Positions 34,593-46,124 of a stretch of 64,000 bases of DNA are shown in pieces. Each line of letters starts with the position of its first letter. Positions within the stretch are counted from its first letter, which is position 1. The DNA is from Heterohyrax brucei. Lineage: Eukaryota > Chordata > Mammalia > Hyracoidea > Procaviidae. The stretch spans positions 74,447,833 through 74,511,832 of the forward strand of contig CM053141.1 in assembly GCA_028571685.1 (NCBI GenBank). Reading direction: 5' to 3'. The translations under genes and the position numbers were made by a program. Under the pieces are notes generated by a model that had not been told where the DNA came from, did no database searches, and was given only the letters and a program-made list of their open reading frames with translations.

Positions 34593-35865
34593 TGCTTCAC
34601 ATGCTAAATACTGGAGACTCAGAGATTAAATGGCAACAAAAACAAAACAATACAAATATGAGAACCGATCTCACTTGCTTCCTTTGGACACCTACATAGA
34701 CAGAGAGGCCCTGGATTGCAAAGGAACCAGTGTCTAAAGTCTGCAAATGGTCAGCTTTCTGCTGTTGACACTCAACAAAGGAGAAGCTTGTCAGATGTCT
34801 TAGTCTGTAGCAGTGAGTATTGCTGGCTTCTGGAAATTTGAATACAGAAGGAATCTGTAATAGTCAAGGGACTTAATTTGACATTTAATAAATTGCCCAT
34901 TTTCTCTTCTCCCTCTTCTATTACTGTGCTTGTTTTTCTCCACTCTTCCTCTCTGTCTCCCTACCTTTCTTTCTCTGTGGCTATAATTTAGTTTTTGCTC
35001 TCTCTATTCCTTCAAGAGATAGACAGCAAAGGCTTCTGGAGTCAGTCTCTACCTTCCTTTAGATGATTCTCCATAGTTTCAAGTCAAATCTGATTGAACA
35101 GTATCTGAGACACCCACCAGGTTGCATTTACCTGTGGGCAGTGTCACTGTGTCTTACAGCCATGATTCCATGCCCCACACCTTTTCTCTGTGCTCTTGTG
35201 CAGAAAGTTCTATTCTGTGCCTTGCACATGTGAACTTACCTCATCTTCATCTTGTACAGACTGGCCACCCTCGCATTCCTTTTATTCTGCTGAGTGAGCC
35301 AGGCCTGCTGGCATTGTCCATGCTGCTGGATAGGCTAAGTAACTCTCTCTCGCTCAAGATTTTGGTTCAAGGAGGAAGGATTAGGAAGAAGGAAGCCCTT
35401 TTCAGCCTCCAGGCACAAAAGTATGTTCTCCATTCATCTCTTACTGAGTTTGGTGCTGGGTATCAGGGCTTGTCTCATCAAAGGTAACTGGATATTCATC
35501 TCCATTTGTTTAGTGGTCCTTGTGTGGGTAATTCATCTGCCAGATTCTAGGAAGAGATAACAATGAGCAATATCTTGAATTCCAGCTCTAACCACACATT
35601 TAAGAACGGTTCCTTGCAAAATTCAACTTGAGGTCTGATAATGAGCAATTTTTGTTTTTTGTTTGTTAGTTTTTACTGTTTGGCAGCTGGCAGAGAAAAA
35701 GCTGTGTGTGTCAAATCCATTTTGTTCCTTGAAATGATTTTCCCGTGTTCCTTCTTCTGGCACATGGGATACTATACTTCTCAACCCCCGTGAAGTTTGG
35801 AGGTTGTCTTTAAGTACTTCAAATTTCCTGAGTGATAGATACGAATGTGTTTTTTACTTATTCAC
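34593..35865. other. Unassigned sequence
   Basis: A pyrimidine-rich tract lies at about 34898-34982. A 121-residue open frame at 35122-35487 (+) has no family resemblance, no clear promoter and no splice context. Otherwise I see nothing. Confidence 0.4.
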
Positions 35866-36560
35866 CACACCTGATAATTTTGGTTAGCAAGGTGACTCAT
35901 ATTTATGTTAACAAGATGACTCCAGACGGGGACTGGCCATGCCTGAAAGACCAACCATGTTATTAGAGGGTTGGGATTTTGAATCATATAATATTAGTTG
36001 AACCTGTGGGGAGGAGAGAGGAACTAGTGATTGAGTTCAGTAATATGGCCAGTGGTCCAATCAGTCCTGCCTATATAGTGGAATTCAAGTAGAAACTCGG
36101 GACACTGAAGTTCAGGTGAGCTTCCTTGGTTGGGAATATTCTCCATATTGTCACACACTGATGTGCTAAGAGGGTGACATGTTTTGACTCCATGGGGATT
36201 GGACAGTGGGTCCTCCCAGACACCTTCTGAATACACAATATCACTTCTGTACTTTTATTGTTCTTATGTGCTGTTAAGTTGCTTCTCACTCACAGCAGCT
36301 GTACAGCATTAGAGTAGGCATAAATACAGAGCCTTTGGCTTGTTTGCTATGAGAATCAACTCACTGGCAGTGGGTTTTTATTTTTGGCTTTTTCTGATTT
36401 GTATCCTTTTCCTAGAAAAAAATTATAACACAAATATAGCACTTTCCTGACTTCTGTGGGTTGTCCTAGTGAAGTATCAAACCTGAGGGGACTGTGGGAA
36501 CCTGTGAATTTAGAGCAAGTTGATAGGAAGCGAGGATGACCTGAGACCGTGGAGTTTCAA
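35866..36560 (+). mobile_element. Old mammalian LTR-like repeat, interrupted by a SINE piece
   Basis: 35866-36100 ('ggtgactcatatttatgtta', 'gggactggccatgcctg') and 36440-36560 ('gacttctgtgggttgtcc', 'aaacctgaggggactgtggg') resemble the two halves of an ancient retroviral-type LTR shared by placental mammals. The family name was not resolved. The centre is diverged. Confidence 0.5.
36338..36395 (+). mobile_element. AfroSINE tail fragment
   Basis: 'tttgctatgagaatcaactc' then 'ggcagtgggtttttatttttgg'; only the RTE-like tail is present. Confidence 0.6.
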
Positions 36561-37026
36561 CTACATCTGAAGGGAGAGCAGTCTTGCGGCAGACTGTGTT
36601 CTCAGACTGTGGAGTTCACTCCATCTCATTGTTTGGAAAAGGAAATTGTCCTCCAGCCCTTCCACTCCCTTTCAGTGCAATGGGAAGGTAGAGAAGTATT
36701 TATAGCCACAGAAAATGCAAATAGAAGGCTTTTGTAGCTTTCTCAGCTTAGAACTATTTTGTAACCAGCCTATATTAGTTATGTTGTTTGCCTTCTGCCA
36801 TTTTGGAAGACTAAGCTGCAGTGAGTATTGTGAGGGCTCAGAGGGGACAGGAAGGTATAGTGGTGACTGGAAGCTGCCTGCTGTCTAATACAGGTGTGTA
36901 GGCCTCTCTTGTGGGAGGAGGTGTTCCCTCTGAACAGGACTCCACAATTGCCCGTGTTCGCTCCAGGTCCACAGGCAGAATGAAAGCCCTCTCCAACATG
37001 ACATTCGTCACATCACAGTCAGGTGC
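36561..37026. other. Unassigned sequence upstream of the L1-d tail
   Basis: No gene or repeat recognised. Confidence 0.45.
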
Positions 37027-37960
37027 AATTCTTTTTTTTTTTTTTTCAATTTTTGTTTAACATAACTGAGTGAAAATGTACATTCATGTATAAATTTACA
37101 TGCCCACCTATATGCAGCTTCCACTGCTCTCCCTGTCCGGTGACTGCACATTGTTCCTCTCTGTTCCATACATGTCTCATCCTCCCAACAGCCTCCTTTC
37201 CCCTCCTCTCCGTCCACTCCCCTTCCTCCAGCCAGAGGTCAGCAAGATGATATCCTGTAGATGTATAGAACCACAAAGTGCTTCGAATATATGGTCACTC
37301 TGCCTTGCCAAGTCCAATCCATTCCTGTCCAAAGAGTGGACCTTTGTTATAATTTATGGGAAAGGGCAGTATCAGGGCTGGAGGCCATGCTCTCAGAGGA
37401 ACCCTAAAACCGCTGGACCATCAATTGAGGTCTTTTAGTGGAGATCTCATGATGCACCCCTTTTTATTCTTGTGTTGCCAGTGAGACTCCTCTCTGTGAG
37501 CTCCATCGTGGCTATCACTGGTGGTGGCCGGGCACCATCCGGTTCTTCCGGTCCCAAGTCGATGTAGGCACCCCCTCTTGTGGGTCTCGCTGTCTTCTCG
37601 GTTGTCTTTACCTCATGTCATTTTGGCCCTCGGTGAGCATCCGTTCCTGCTGAGTGGGGACCATTTGCTGTGTCCTCGGATGGCAGCTTGGCAGCTTTTA
37701 AGACCCCAGACACCACTCACCAATGTGGGGTGCAGAGAGCTCTCTTAGCAAAATGCTAGTTGTGCCAATTGGCCTGGAATTTCCCTAAGAGCATGGTCCC
37801 CTGCCCCCTGCCCCAGCTACTCTATCCTTGCAGTATTGAGTCAAGATGGAAGGAGTACTGAAGTTATGCTGAAGTCCACTTAATGTTGTTCTTGTTTCTT
37901 ATGTGTGCTATCACCGCTTTCTCCCAACTAGATTTCTAGTAACTATCTAAACTAAACCTT

Positions 37961-37989
37961 CCCCCCCCATCCTCCCTCCCTCCCCTCCC
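37961..37989 (-). other. G-quadruplex-capable polypurine tract in the L1-d 3' UTR
   Basis: Equivalent to 19091-19119 in L1-c, with an expanded first run (10 C from 37959 to 37968 on the plus strand). In L1 sense it has four or more G runs. Confidence 0.75.
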
Positions 37990-38045
37990 TTGCAAGCTGT
38001 CAAAGAGTCTTTTCTTCTGTACACAAGTCTGTTTTTGAGGTCTTA

Positions 38046-41000
38046 TCATAGAGATCTCATACAGTATTTGTCCCTTTGTCGCTGACTACTTTCACTCAAC
38101 ATAATGTCTTCCAGTTGAAACCAGGTTAGGAGATGTTTCCTGGAATCATCGTTATTCTTTATCATTGCGTAGTGTTCCATTGAGTATATGTACCACAGTT
38201 TACCTATCCATTCTTCTATTGTTGGGCATCTGGGTTGATTCCATCTTTTTGCTATTGTGGACTGTGCTGCGGTAAACATTCTGGTGCATGTGTCCATTGG
38301 TGTGAAAGGCCTTGAATCTGTAGGATATATTCCAAGTAGTGGAATTACTGGGTCAAATGGTATATCAATATCCATTTTTTTAAGGAAGCACCAGATTGCC
38401 TTCCAAAGAGGCTGGACCATTTTGCAACCCCACCAACAGTGTAGGAGGGTTCCACTTTCTCCACAGCCTCTCCAGCATTTGTTGTTTTGTGTTTTCTGGA
38501 TCATGGCCAGTCTTGTTGGGGTGAGATGGTATCTCATTGTTGTCTTGCTTTGAATTTCTTTAATAACTAAAGATCGTGAACACGTCCGCATGTGTTTTTC
38601 GGCTGCCTGGATCTCCTCTTTAGTGAAGTGTCTGTCCATCTCCTTTGCCCATCGCTTAACTGGATGGTTTATCTTCTTCTTATTGATATTTTGTAGTATC
38701 TTATAGATTATGGAGATCAGGTGTTGGTCTGACATAGAGTTGCCAAATGTTTTTTCCCATTCTGTGGGTGTTCTTTTAATTCTATTAACAAAGTTTTTGG
38801 ATAAGCAAAAGTGTTTGATTCTTAATAGTTCCCATTTATCTATTTTCTCTTCTGTTGATTGAGATTTCTTTGACAGATTTTGGAGTCTGTCCTCATTGTG
38901 TATTAAGACTTCCATTGTTGTTCCTACCTTTTCTTGGATGAGCTTTATCGTTTTAGGTTTGACATTTAGGTCTTTTATCCAGTTGGAGTTGGTTTTTGTA
39001 TAAGGTGTAAGATATGGATCTTGATTCAGTTTATTGCAGATGGCTAACCAATTTTGCCAGCACCGTTTGCTGAAGATGCTGTTTTTACCCCAGTTTAGTG
39101 TCTTAGGGCCTTTGTCGAATATCAACTGTTCATAGGCAGATGGTGTCATCTCTGGGGTCTCAATTCTGTTCCACTGATCGATCTGTCTGTTCTTGTAGCA
39201 GTACCAGGCTGTTTTGACCACTGTGGCAGTGTAGTATGTTCTAAGGTCGGGTAATGAGAGGCCTCCCAGTGTGTTCTTCTTCTTTAGTAGTACCTTACTT
39301 ATCCGGGGTTTCTTCCCTTTCCAAAGAAAATTGGTGATTTGTTTCTCCATCTCATTCAAAAATGATGCTGGAACTTGTATTGGGATTGCATTATACAAAT
39401 AAATTGCTTTGGGTAAAATAGACATTTTCACAATGTTAAGTCTTCCTATCCATGAGCAGGGTAGGTTTTTCCATTTATCTAAGTCTCTCTTAGTTTCTTG
39501 TAGTAAGGGCTTGTAGTTCTCTTTGTAAAGGTCTGTTGTTTCTCTGGTTAGATTAATTCCTAGGTACTTTATCTTCTCAGGGGCTATCGTAAATGGTATT
39601 GGTTTGATAATTTCCTCCTTAACAGTCTTGTTGTTGGTATAAAGGAATCCTACTGATTTACTTATGCTTATCTTGTATCCTGAGACTTGGCTGAACTCTT
39701 CTATCAGTTTGAGTAGCCTACTTATAGATTCCTTGGGGTTCTCTGCATATACAATCATATCATTTGCGAACAGTGAGATTTTAACTTCCTCTTTGCCGAT
39801 GCAGATGCCCTTTATTTGTTCGTCTTGTCTAATTGCTCTGGCTAGAACTTCTAGCACAATGTTGAATAGGAGAGTTGAGAGTGGGCATCCTTGTCTAGTT
39901 CCTGATCTCAAGGGAAAGTCTTTCAGTCTCTCTCCATTCAGGATGATGTGGACAACTGGCTTTGTATAAATGGCCCTTATTGTGTTGAGGAATTTGCTGT
40001 CTATGCCCATTTTGCTAAGAGTTTTTAGCATGAATGGGTGTTGGACTTTATCAAATGCCTTTTCGGCATCAATGGACAAAATCAGGTGATCTTTGTCTTT
40101 TGTGTTATTTATGTGGTTTATCACATTAATTGTTTTCCTGATGTTGAACCAGCCTTGCATCCCTGGTATGAATCTCACTTGGTCATGATAGATTATTTTC
40201 TGGATATTGTTGTTGTATTCTGTTGGCAAGAATTTTGTTGAAGATTTTTGCATCTAGGTTCATGAGTGATATCGGTCTGTAGTTCTCTGTCTTTGTGGGA
40301 TCTTTCCCTGGCTTAGGTATCAGGGTTATGCTGGCTTCATAGAATGAGTTTGGGAGTACTCCATCCCTTTCTATACTGTGAAATAGTCTCAGTAGTATTG
40401 GGGATAACTCTTCTCTAAATGCTTGGTAGAATTCTGCTGTGAAGCCATCTGGGCCCGGACTTTTTTTGGTTGGCAGTGTTTTGATGACATTTTCAATCTC
40501 TTCCTTTGTGATGGGTTTACTAAGTTATTCTGCCTGATGTTGTGATAATTTGGGTAGGTGGTATGAGTCAAGGAATCGGTCCATTTCCCCTAGGTTTTTA
40601 AATTTGTTAGAGTACAGTCTTTCACAGTATTCTGTTATGATATTTTTGATTTCTGTTGCACCTGTGGTGACAACTCCCCTCTCATTTCTAATTTGGGTTA
40701 TTTGTTTCCTTTCCTGCTTTTCTTTAGTAAGTTTAGCCAGTGGCTTATCAATTTTGTTGATCTTTTCAAAAAACCAGCTTTTGGTCTTTTCAATTTTTTC
40801 AATTGTTTTTCTATTCTCTAATTCATTTAGTTCTGCTCTAATCTTTATGATTTCCTTTCTTCTGGTGCCCAAGGGGTTCCTCTGTTGTTCTCTTTCTACT
40901 TGTTCAAGCTGTAGAGTTAGTTCCTTGATTTGGTTTCTTTCTTCCTTCCAGATGTGTGCATTTGTGGAGATAAACAGACCTCTGAGCACTGCTTTGGCTG

Positions 41001-41861
41001 TATCCCATAGGTTCTGGAAGAAAGTGTTTTCGTTCTCATTGGAATCCATGAATTTCTTTAATTCATCCTTGATTTCCTCTATAACCCATGTTTTTTTGAG
41101 GAAGATGTTGTTCAGTTTCCAAGAATTCCACTTTCTTTTTTTTTCTGCTATTGATTTCAACTTTTATGGCTTTATGATCTGAGAAGATGCTTTGCAGTAA
41201 TTCAATGGTATGGATTTTGTTGAGCATTGCATTATGGCCTATCACGTGGTCCATTCTGGAGAATGTTCCATGTGCACTGGAGTAGAAGGTGTAGTTGTCT
41301 GCTGATGGGTGGAAAGTTCTGTATATATAAATGAGGTTTAGTTGGTTAATTGTGTCAATGAGGTCTTCTGTATCTTTACTGAGCTTTTTTCTAGATGATC
41401 TGTCTAGTAATGAGAGTGGAGTGTTAAAGTCTGCCACTATTATTGTGGAGTCATCTAACTCTTTTGAGCATAGTCAGTGTTTCTTCAACATATTTAGGTG
41501 CTCTGACATTAGGTGCATAAATATTTAATATAGTTAAGTCTTGCTTGTGTACTGAACATTTCAGCAATAAATAGTGACCATCTTTGTCCACGATGGTGGA
41601 TTTGACATTAAAATTGATTTTGTCTGAGATTAGAATTGCCACCCCTGCTCTTCTTTGTTGATTGTTAGCTTGATATATATTCTTCCATCCTTTAATTTTC
41701 AATTTGTTCCTGTCTTTAGGTCTCAAGTGAGTTTCTTGTAGACAACATATGGATGGGTTGTGTCTTTTGATCCAAGATGACACTCGGTGTCTCTTTACTG
41801 GAGCATTCAGTCCATTCACATTCAATGTAATTGTTGATAGGTATGTGTTTACTGCTGCCAT
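38046..41861 (-). pseudogene. L1-d ORF2, full-length span (about 1,272 codons) with four lesions and FAND active site
   Basis: ORF2 protein nicks DNA and copies L1 RNA. It starts at 41861 (MAAVNTYLSTITLNVNG). Endonuclease motifs LQETH, NIYAPN, ADFNTP and SDHKAI are present, then a linker and the reverse transcriptase, which runs in one 735-codon frame from 40253 to the stop at 38046. Lesions: a frameshift near 41455; a frameshift at an A run near 41133-41145; stop TAA at 40525-40527; a 1-nt insertion near 40210. The catalytic motif at 39759-39770 reads FAND, losing an aspartate that metal binding needs. The C-terminus keeps [17 protein letters not shown]. It is clearly dead but could still yield the long C-terminal fragment if transcribed. 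Confidence 0.92.
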
Positions 41862-42277
41862 TGTGATATGTTTATTTTTATGTTGATATTTTCTCTGTTG
41901 TTCTTATTAGTCTGTTCTGGGACATTCTTTTTTGTGAGTTGATTTTTCACCTTTTTCAGAGCTGGTTTTATAGTTGTTGAGACTCGTGTGTTAGATTTCT
42001 TGAAATGGTATGATATATCTTTGTTGTGCTTTACAGCTGCCCCATGAACCCCCTTAATAAACTATTTATAAACCCAATTTTAATTACTACCAGTCTTGTC
42101 ATCTTCCTCTCCATCTGGAAGGACTATAATGAGTACATCCCTCTTTTTATTATGATGACACCATAGTTTTCATGATGATTGCTGGATTGCTTCTGTCCAT
42201 ATTAAAGCTGTGATTTACTTTGGAGCCTTCCCTAAATGAGTAGAGTATTGAGTAGTGTGTTGTTCTAAAATATAAAG

Positions 42278-42880
42278 TTAGTAGTTTTGTTCTTCTAAGC
42301 CAAAACCAAGAACTTCTTTCAGTATTTCTTGTAGTTTGAGTTTGGTTTTTACAAAGTCTCTGAGTTTCTGTTTATCTGGAAATGTCTTAATTTCATTTTC
42401 ATATTTGAAAGACAGTTTTGCAGGATATATAATTCTTGGTTGGAAGTTCTTCTCCTTCAAGACTTTGAATGTGTCATGCCACTGTCTCCGTGCCAGCATG
42501 GTTTCTGCTGAGAGATCTGATGAGAGTCTACAGGGTTTCCCTCTGAATGTTAGCTTTGCCTTGAGTCTTGCTGCCTTTAAGAGTTGCTGCTTATGTTTCA
42601 TTTTGTTAAGCTTGATTATAATATGTCTTGGAGTCCTTCTTTTGTGATCTATATTGGGTGGCGTACGATATGCATCTGAGATGTCTATATTCTCTTCCTT
42701 CATGATTTCTGGGAAGTTTTCTTTCAGCAGCTCAGCAACAATACTCTCTGTGTTCTCAGATGTCTCACCCTGTTCAGGGACTCCAATTTATCATAGGTTG
42801 TTCCTCTTAATAGAGTCTGACATGCTTCTTAATGTTTCTTCATTTTTCTTGTTTCTTTTTTCTGATTTCTGCTCATAGAT
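42278..42880 (-). pseudogene. L1-d ORF1, C-terminal two thirds
   Basis: The L1 RNA-binding chaperone. The open frame 42278-42703 carries the RRM end and C-terminal domain: PRHIIIKLNKMKHKQQ, AKLTFRGKPCRLSSDLS, LSFKYENEIKTFPDKQ, ending EEQNY. Upstream sequence toward the coiled coil runs to about 42880, with a stop near 42790, and is then cut off at the junction with L1-e. A spacer of about 415 bp separates its stop from the ORF2 start at 41861. Confidence 0.88.
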
Positions 42881-42900
42881 GCTGGCATCAGTAGCTCAAA

Positions 42901-45900
42901 AAAAAGAACTACAGATCAATACCACTCATGAATCTAGATGCAAAAACCTTCAACAAAATACTTGTCAACAGAATACAACAACATATCAAAAAAATAATTC
43001 ATCATGACCAAGTTGGATTCACACCAGGGATGCAAGGCTGGTTCAACATCAGAAAAACAATTAATGTGATCAACCACATAAATAACACAAAAGACAAGAA
43101 TCATCTGATTTTTGTCTACTGATGCAGAAAAGGCATTTGATAAAGTCCAATACCCATTCATGCTAAAAGCTCTCAGCAAAATAGGAACAGATGGCAAATT
43201 CCTCTGTGCAATAAGGGCCATTTACACAAAGCCAACTACTTACATCATCTAGAATGGAGAGTAACTAGAATAATTCCCCTCAAGGACGGGAACTAGACAA
43301 GGATGCCCACTCTTACCTCTTCTATTCAACAGTATACTAGAAGTTCTAGCCAGAGCAATTAGACAAGACCAAGAAATAAAGGGCATCTGCATCGATAAAG
43401 AGGAAGTAAAAGTCTCACTATTTGCAGATGATATGATGGTATACTGAGAGAATCCAAAAAAATCCATGAGTAAAGTACTCAAACTGGCAGAAGAGTTCGG
43501 CAAAGTCTCAGGATACAAGATAAACGTAAGTAAATCAGTAGGATTCCTTTGTACTATCAACAACATTACTAAGGAAGAAATCACCAAATCAATACCATTT
43601 TCTATAGCCTGCAAGAAGATAAAATATCTAGGAATGAATCTAACCAGAGAAATAACAGACCTTTACAAAAAGAACTACAAAATTTTACTACAAAAAACTA
43701 AGAGAGACTTAGATAAAGTGAGAAACCTACCCTGCTCATGGGTAGGAAGACTTAACATTGTGAAAACGTCTATTTTACCCAAAGCAATCTAGTCATATAA
43801 GGCAATCCCAATGCAAATTCCTGTGACATTTTTTAGTGAAATGGAGAAACAAATCACCAATTTTGTTTGGGAAGGGAAAAAGCCCCAGATAAGTAAAGCA
43901 CTACTGAAGAAGAATACACTGGGAGGCCTCTCGCTGTGCGACTTTAGAATCTATTACACTGCCACAGTAGTCAAAACAGCCTGGTACTGGTACAAAAAGA
44001 GACAGATATATCAATGGAACAGAGTTGAAACCCCAGAGATGACATCCTCCTCCTATGAATAGTTGATATTCAACAAAGGCCCTAAAACAGTATACTGGGG
44101 TAAAAGCAATCTCTTCAACAAATGGTGCTGGCAAAATTGGATATCCATCTGCAATAAATTGAAACAAGACCCATATTCCACACATTATACAGAAACCAAC
44201 TCAAACTGGATAAAAGACCTAAATATCAAATCTATAACAATAAACCTCATCCAAGAAAAAATAGGATCAACAATGGAAGTTTTAATACACAGCATAGACA
44301 GACTTCAAAATCTGACAAACAAAGCACAATCAACAAAAGAGAAAATAGATATATGGAAGCCACTAAGAATCAAACACTTTTGCTCATCCAAAGACTTTAT
44401 CACAAGAATTAAAAGACCACCTACAGAATGTGAAAAAATATTTGGCAACTAAATGCCGGACCGACATGTGATGTCCGTAATCTATAAGGTACTACGAAGT
44501 ATCAATAAGAAAAAGATAAATAATTCAGTTAAGCGATGGCTAAAGGAGACAGACAGACACTTCTCTAAAGAGGAGATCTAAGCAGCCAAAAAACACATGC
44601 AGACATGCTCACAATCATTAGCTATTAAAGAAATTCAAATCAAAACTACAACGAGATACCATCTCACCCCAACAAGGTTGGTCATGATCCAAAACATGCA
44701 AAACAACAAATGCTGGAGAGGCTGCAGAGAAATTGGAACTCTCCTACACTGTTGGTGGGATTGCAAAATGGTGCAACCTCTGTGGAAAGCAGTTTGGCGC
44801 TTCCTTAAAAAGCTGGAAATAGATATATCATTTGGCCTGGTAATTCCACTGCTTGGAATATATCCTACACAATCAAGGCCATTCACACCAACTGACACAT
44901 GCGCACAAATGTTTATTGCAGCACAGTCCACAATAGCAAAACAATGGAATCAACCCAAATGCCCAACAGAGGAATGGATAGGTGACTATGGTATATATAC
45001 TCAACGGAACACTATGCAATGATAAAGAGCAATGATGATTTTAGGAAACATCTTACAACCTGGTTTCGATTGGAGGACATTATGTTGAGTGAAACTTGTC
45101 AATGACAAAAGGACACATATTGTATGAGAACCCTACAATAAGAACTTAAAAACAGACTCATGCACAGAAGAAAAGACTCTTTGATGGCTGCAAGGGTGGA
45201 GTTTAGATTATACAGTTCATAGACATCAGGTTGGGTGAAATCTGTGACAGCACACATTAGAAAAAAGATCAGTTTTAACTGGACTTCAACATAACATGAT
45301 TACTCCTCCCATCTTACCGCAATATTGCAAGGACAGAGTAGCTGGGGTGGGGGGCCAGGGACCATGCTATCAGGGGAAATCAAGGCCAGTTGGCACAACT
45401 AGCCTTTTGCTAAAAGAGTCTTCTGCATTCCACATTGGTGAGTGGTGTCTGGGGTCTGAAAACCTGCCAAGCTTCCATCTGAGGTATAACAAATGGCCCC
45501 AGCTCAGCAGGAACAGATGATCACCAAGGACCAAAATGGCATGGGGCAAAGAGAACCCAGAAGACAGAGAGACCCACAGGAGTGGGTGACTACATCAACT
45601 TGTGACCGGAAGCACTGGAGGGTACCCAGCCACCACCAGCAATAGCTGTGATGGGACTCACAAAGTTGAGTCTCACTGGCAAGACAAGAATAAAAAGGGG
45701 GGAACCCTGAGATCTCAACTAAAAGACCACAAGTGATGGTCCAGGGGACTCAGAGTTCCCCTGTGAGCATGGCCTCTGACCCTGATGTTGCCCCTGTCCA
45801 TAAATCATGATGGAGGTCAACTCTTCAGACAGGTATGGACTGGACTTGGTGACGCAGAGTGACCATATCATGTGTGCACTTAATGGTTCTATGGATCTAT

Positions 45901-46124
45901 AGGATGTCGTCCTGTTGACCTCTTACTGGAGGCCGGGGACAGAGTGGAGAGGAGGGAATAGGAAATTGTTAGGAGGATATGACATGTATAGACCAGAGAG
46001 GTAGAGTGTGCTGTCACCGGGCAGGGAAGGCAGTGGGAGCTGCACATAGGTGGGCACGCAAATTTATATGGGAGTGTACATTTTCGCTCAATCATAATAA
46101 AAAATTAAAATTAAAAAAAAACAG
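42901..46124 (+). mobile_element. L1-e: older 5'-truncated L1, about 3.2 kb
   Basis: It begins inside the ORF2 reverse transcriptase ([16 protein letters not shown]) and runs through the ORF2 end and a 3' UTR ending 'aaaattaaaattaaaaaaaaac' at 46102-46123. The 3' UTR resembles L1-b rather than L1-c/d. It lies head-to-head with L1-d. Confidence 0.9.
42928..45141 (+). pseudogene. L1-e ORF2, RT to C-terminus, broken
   Basis: Open pieces: 42928-43122 ([18 protein letters not shown]), the FADD active site intact at 43421-43432 but followed by a stop TGA at 43445-43447, 43466-43792 (SGYKINVSKSVGFL), 43811-44062 (NFVWEGKKPQISKALL), 44063-44452 and 44597-45022 ([19 protein letters not shown]). The natural end is near 45141 (YCMRTLQ). 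Multiple stops and at least two frameshifts are present. Confidence 0.88.

Larger units (their letters stand above)
37027..42900 (-). mobile_element. L1-d: young, long L1, about 5.9 kb
   Basis: The 3' end begins with a T run at 37030-37046 followed by the same 3' UTR as L1-c. The complete ORF2 span and most of ORF1 follow in minus sense. The element breaks near 42900 in the ORF1 coiled-coil region, where a plus-strand L1 (L1-e) begins with no spacer. I found no matching target duplication. Its close similarity to L1-c and few lesions mark it as recent. Confidence 0.92.

Noticed and set aside
35122-35487. 121-residue open frame (+)
   Set aside because: No domain, signal or splice context, and composition like surrounding DNA. 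A chance open frame is the simplest reading.
40550-41182. 210-residue open frame on the plus strand
   Set aside because: It is the exact antisense of L1-d ORF2. Its hydrophobic, serine/leucine-rich peptide is the usual shadow of an A-rich coding strand.
37027-46124. Reading L1-d and L1-e as one twin-primed insertion
   Set aside because: Twin priming inverts the 5' part of one element. Here both halves carry a 3' end, and the two belong to subfamilies of different age.
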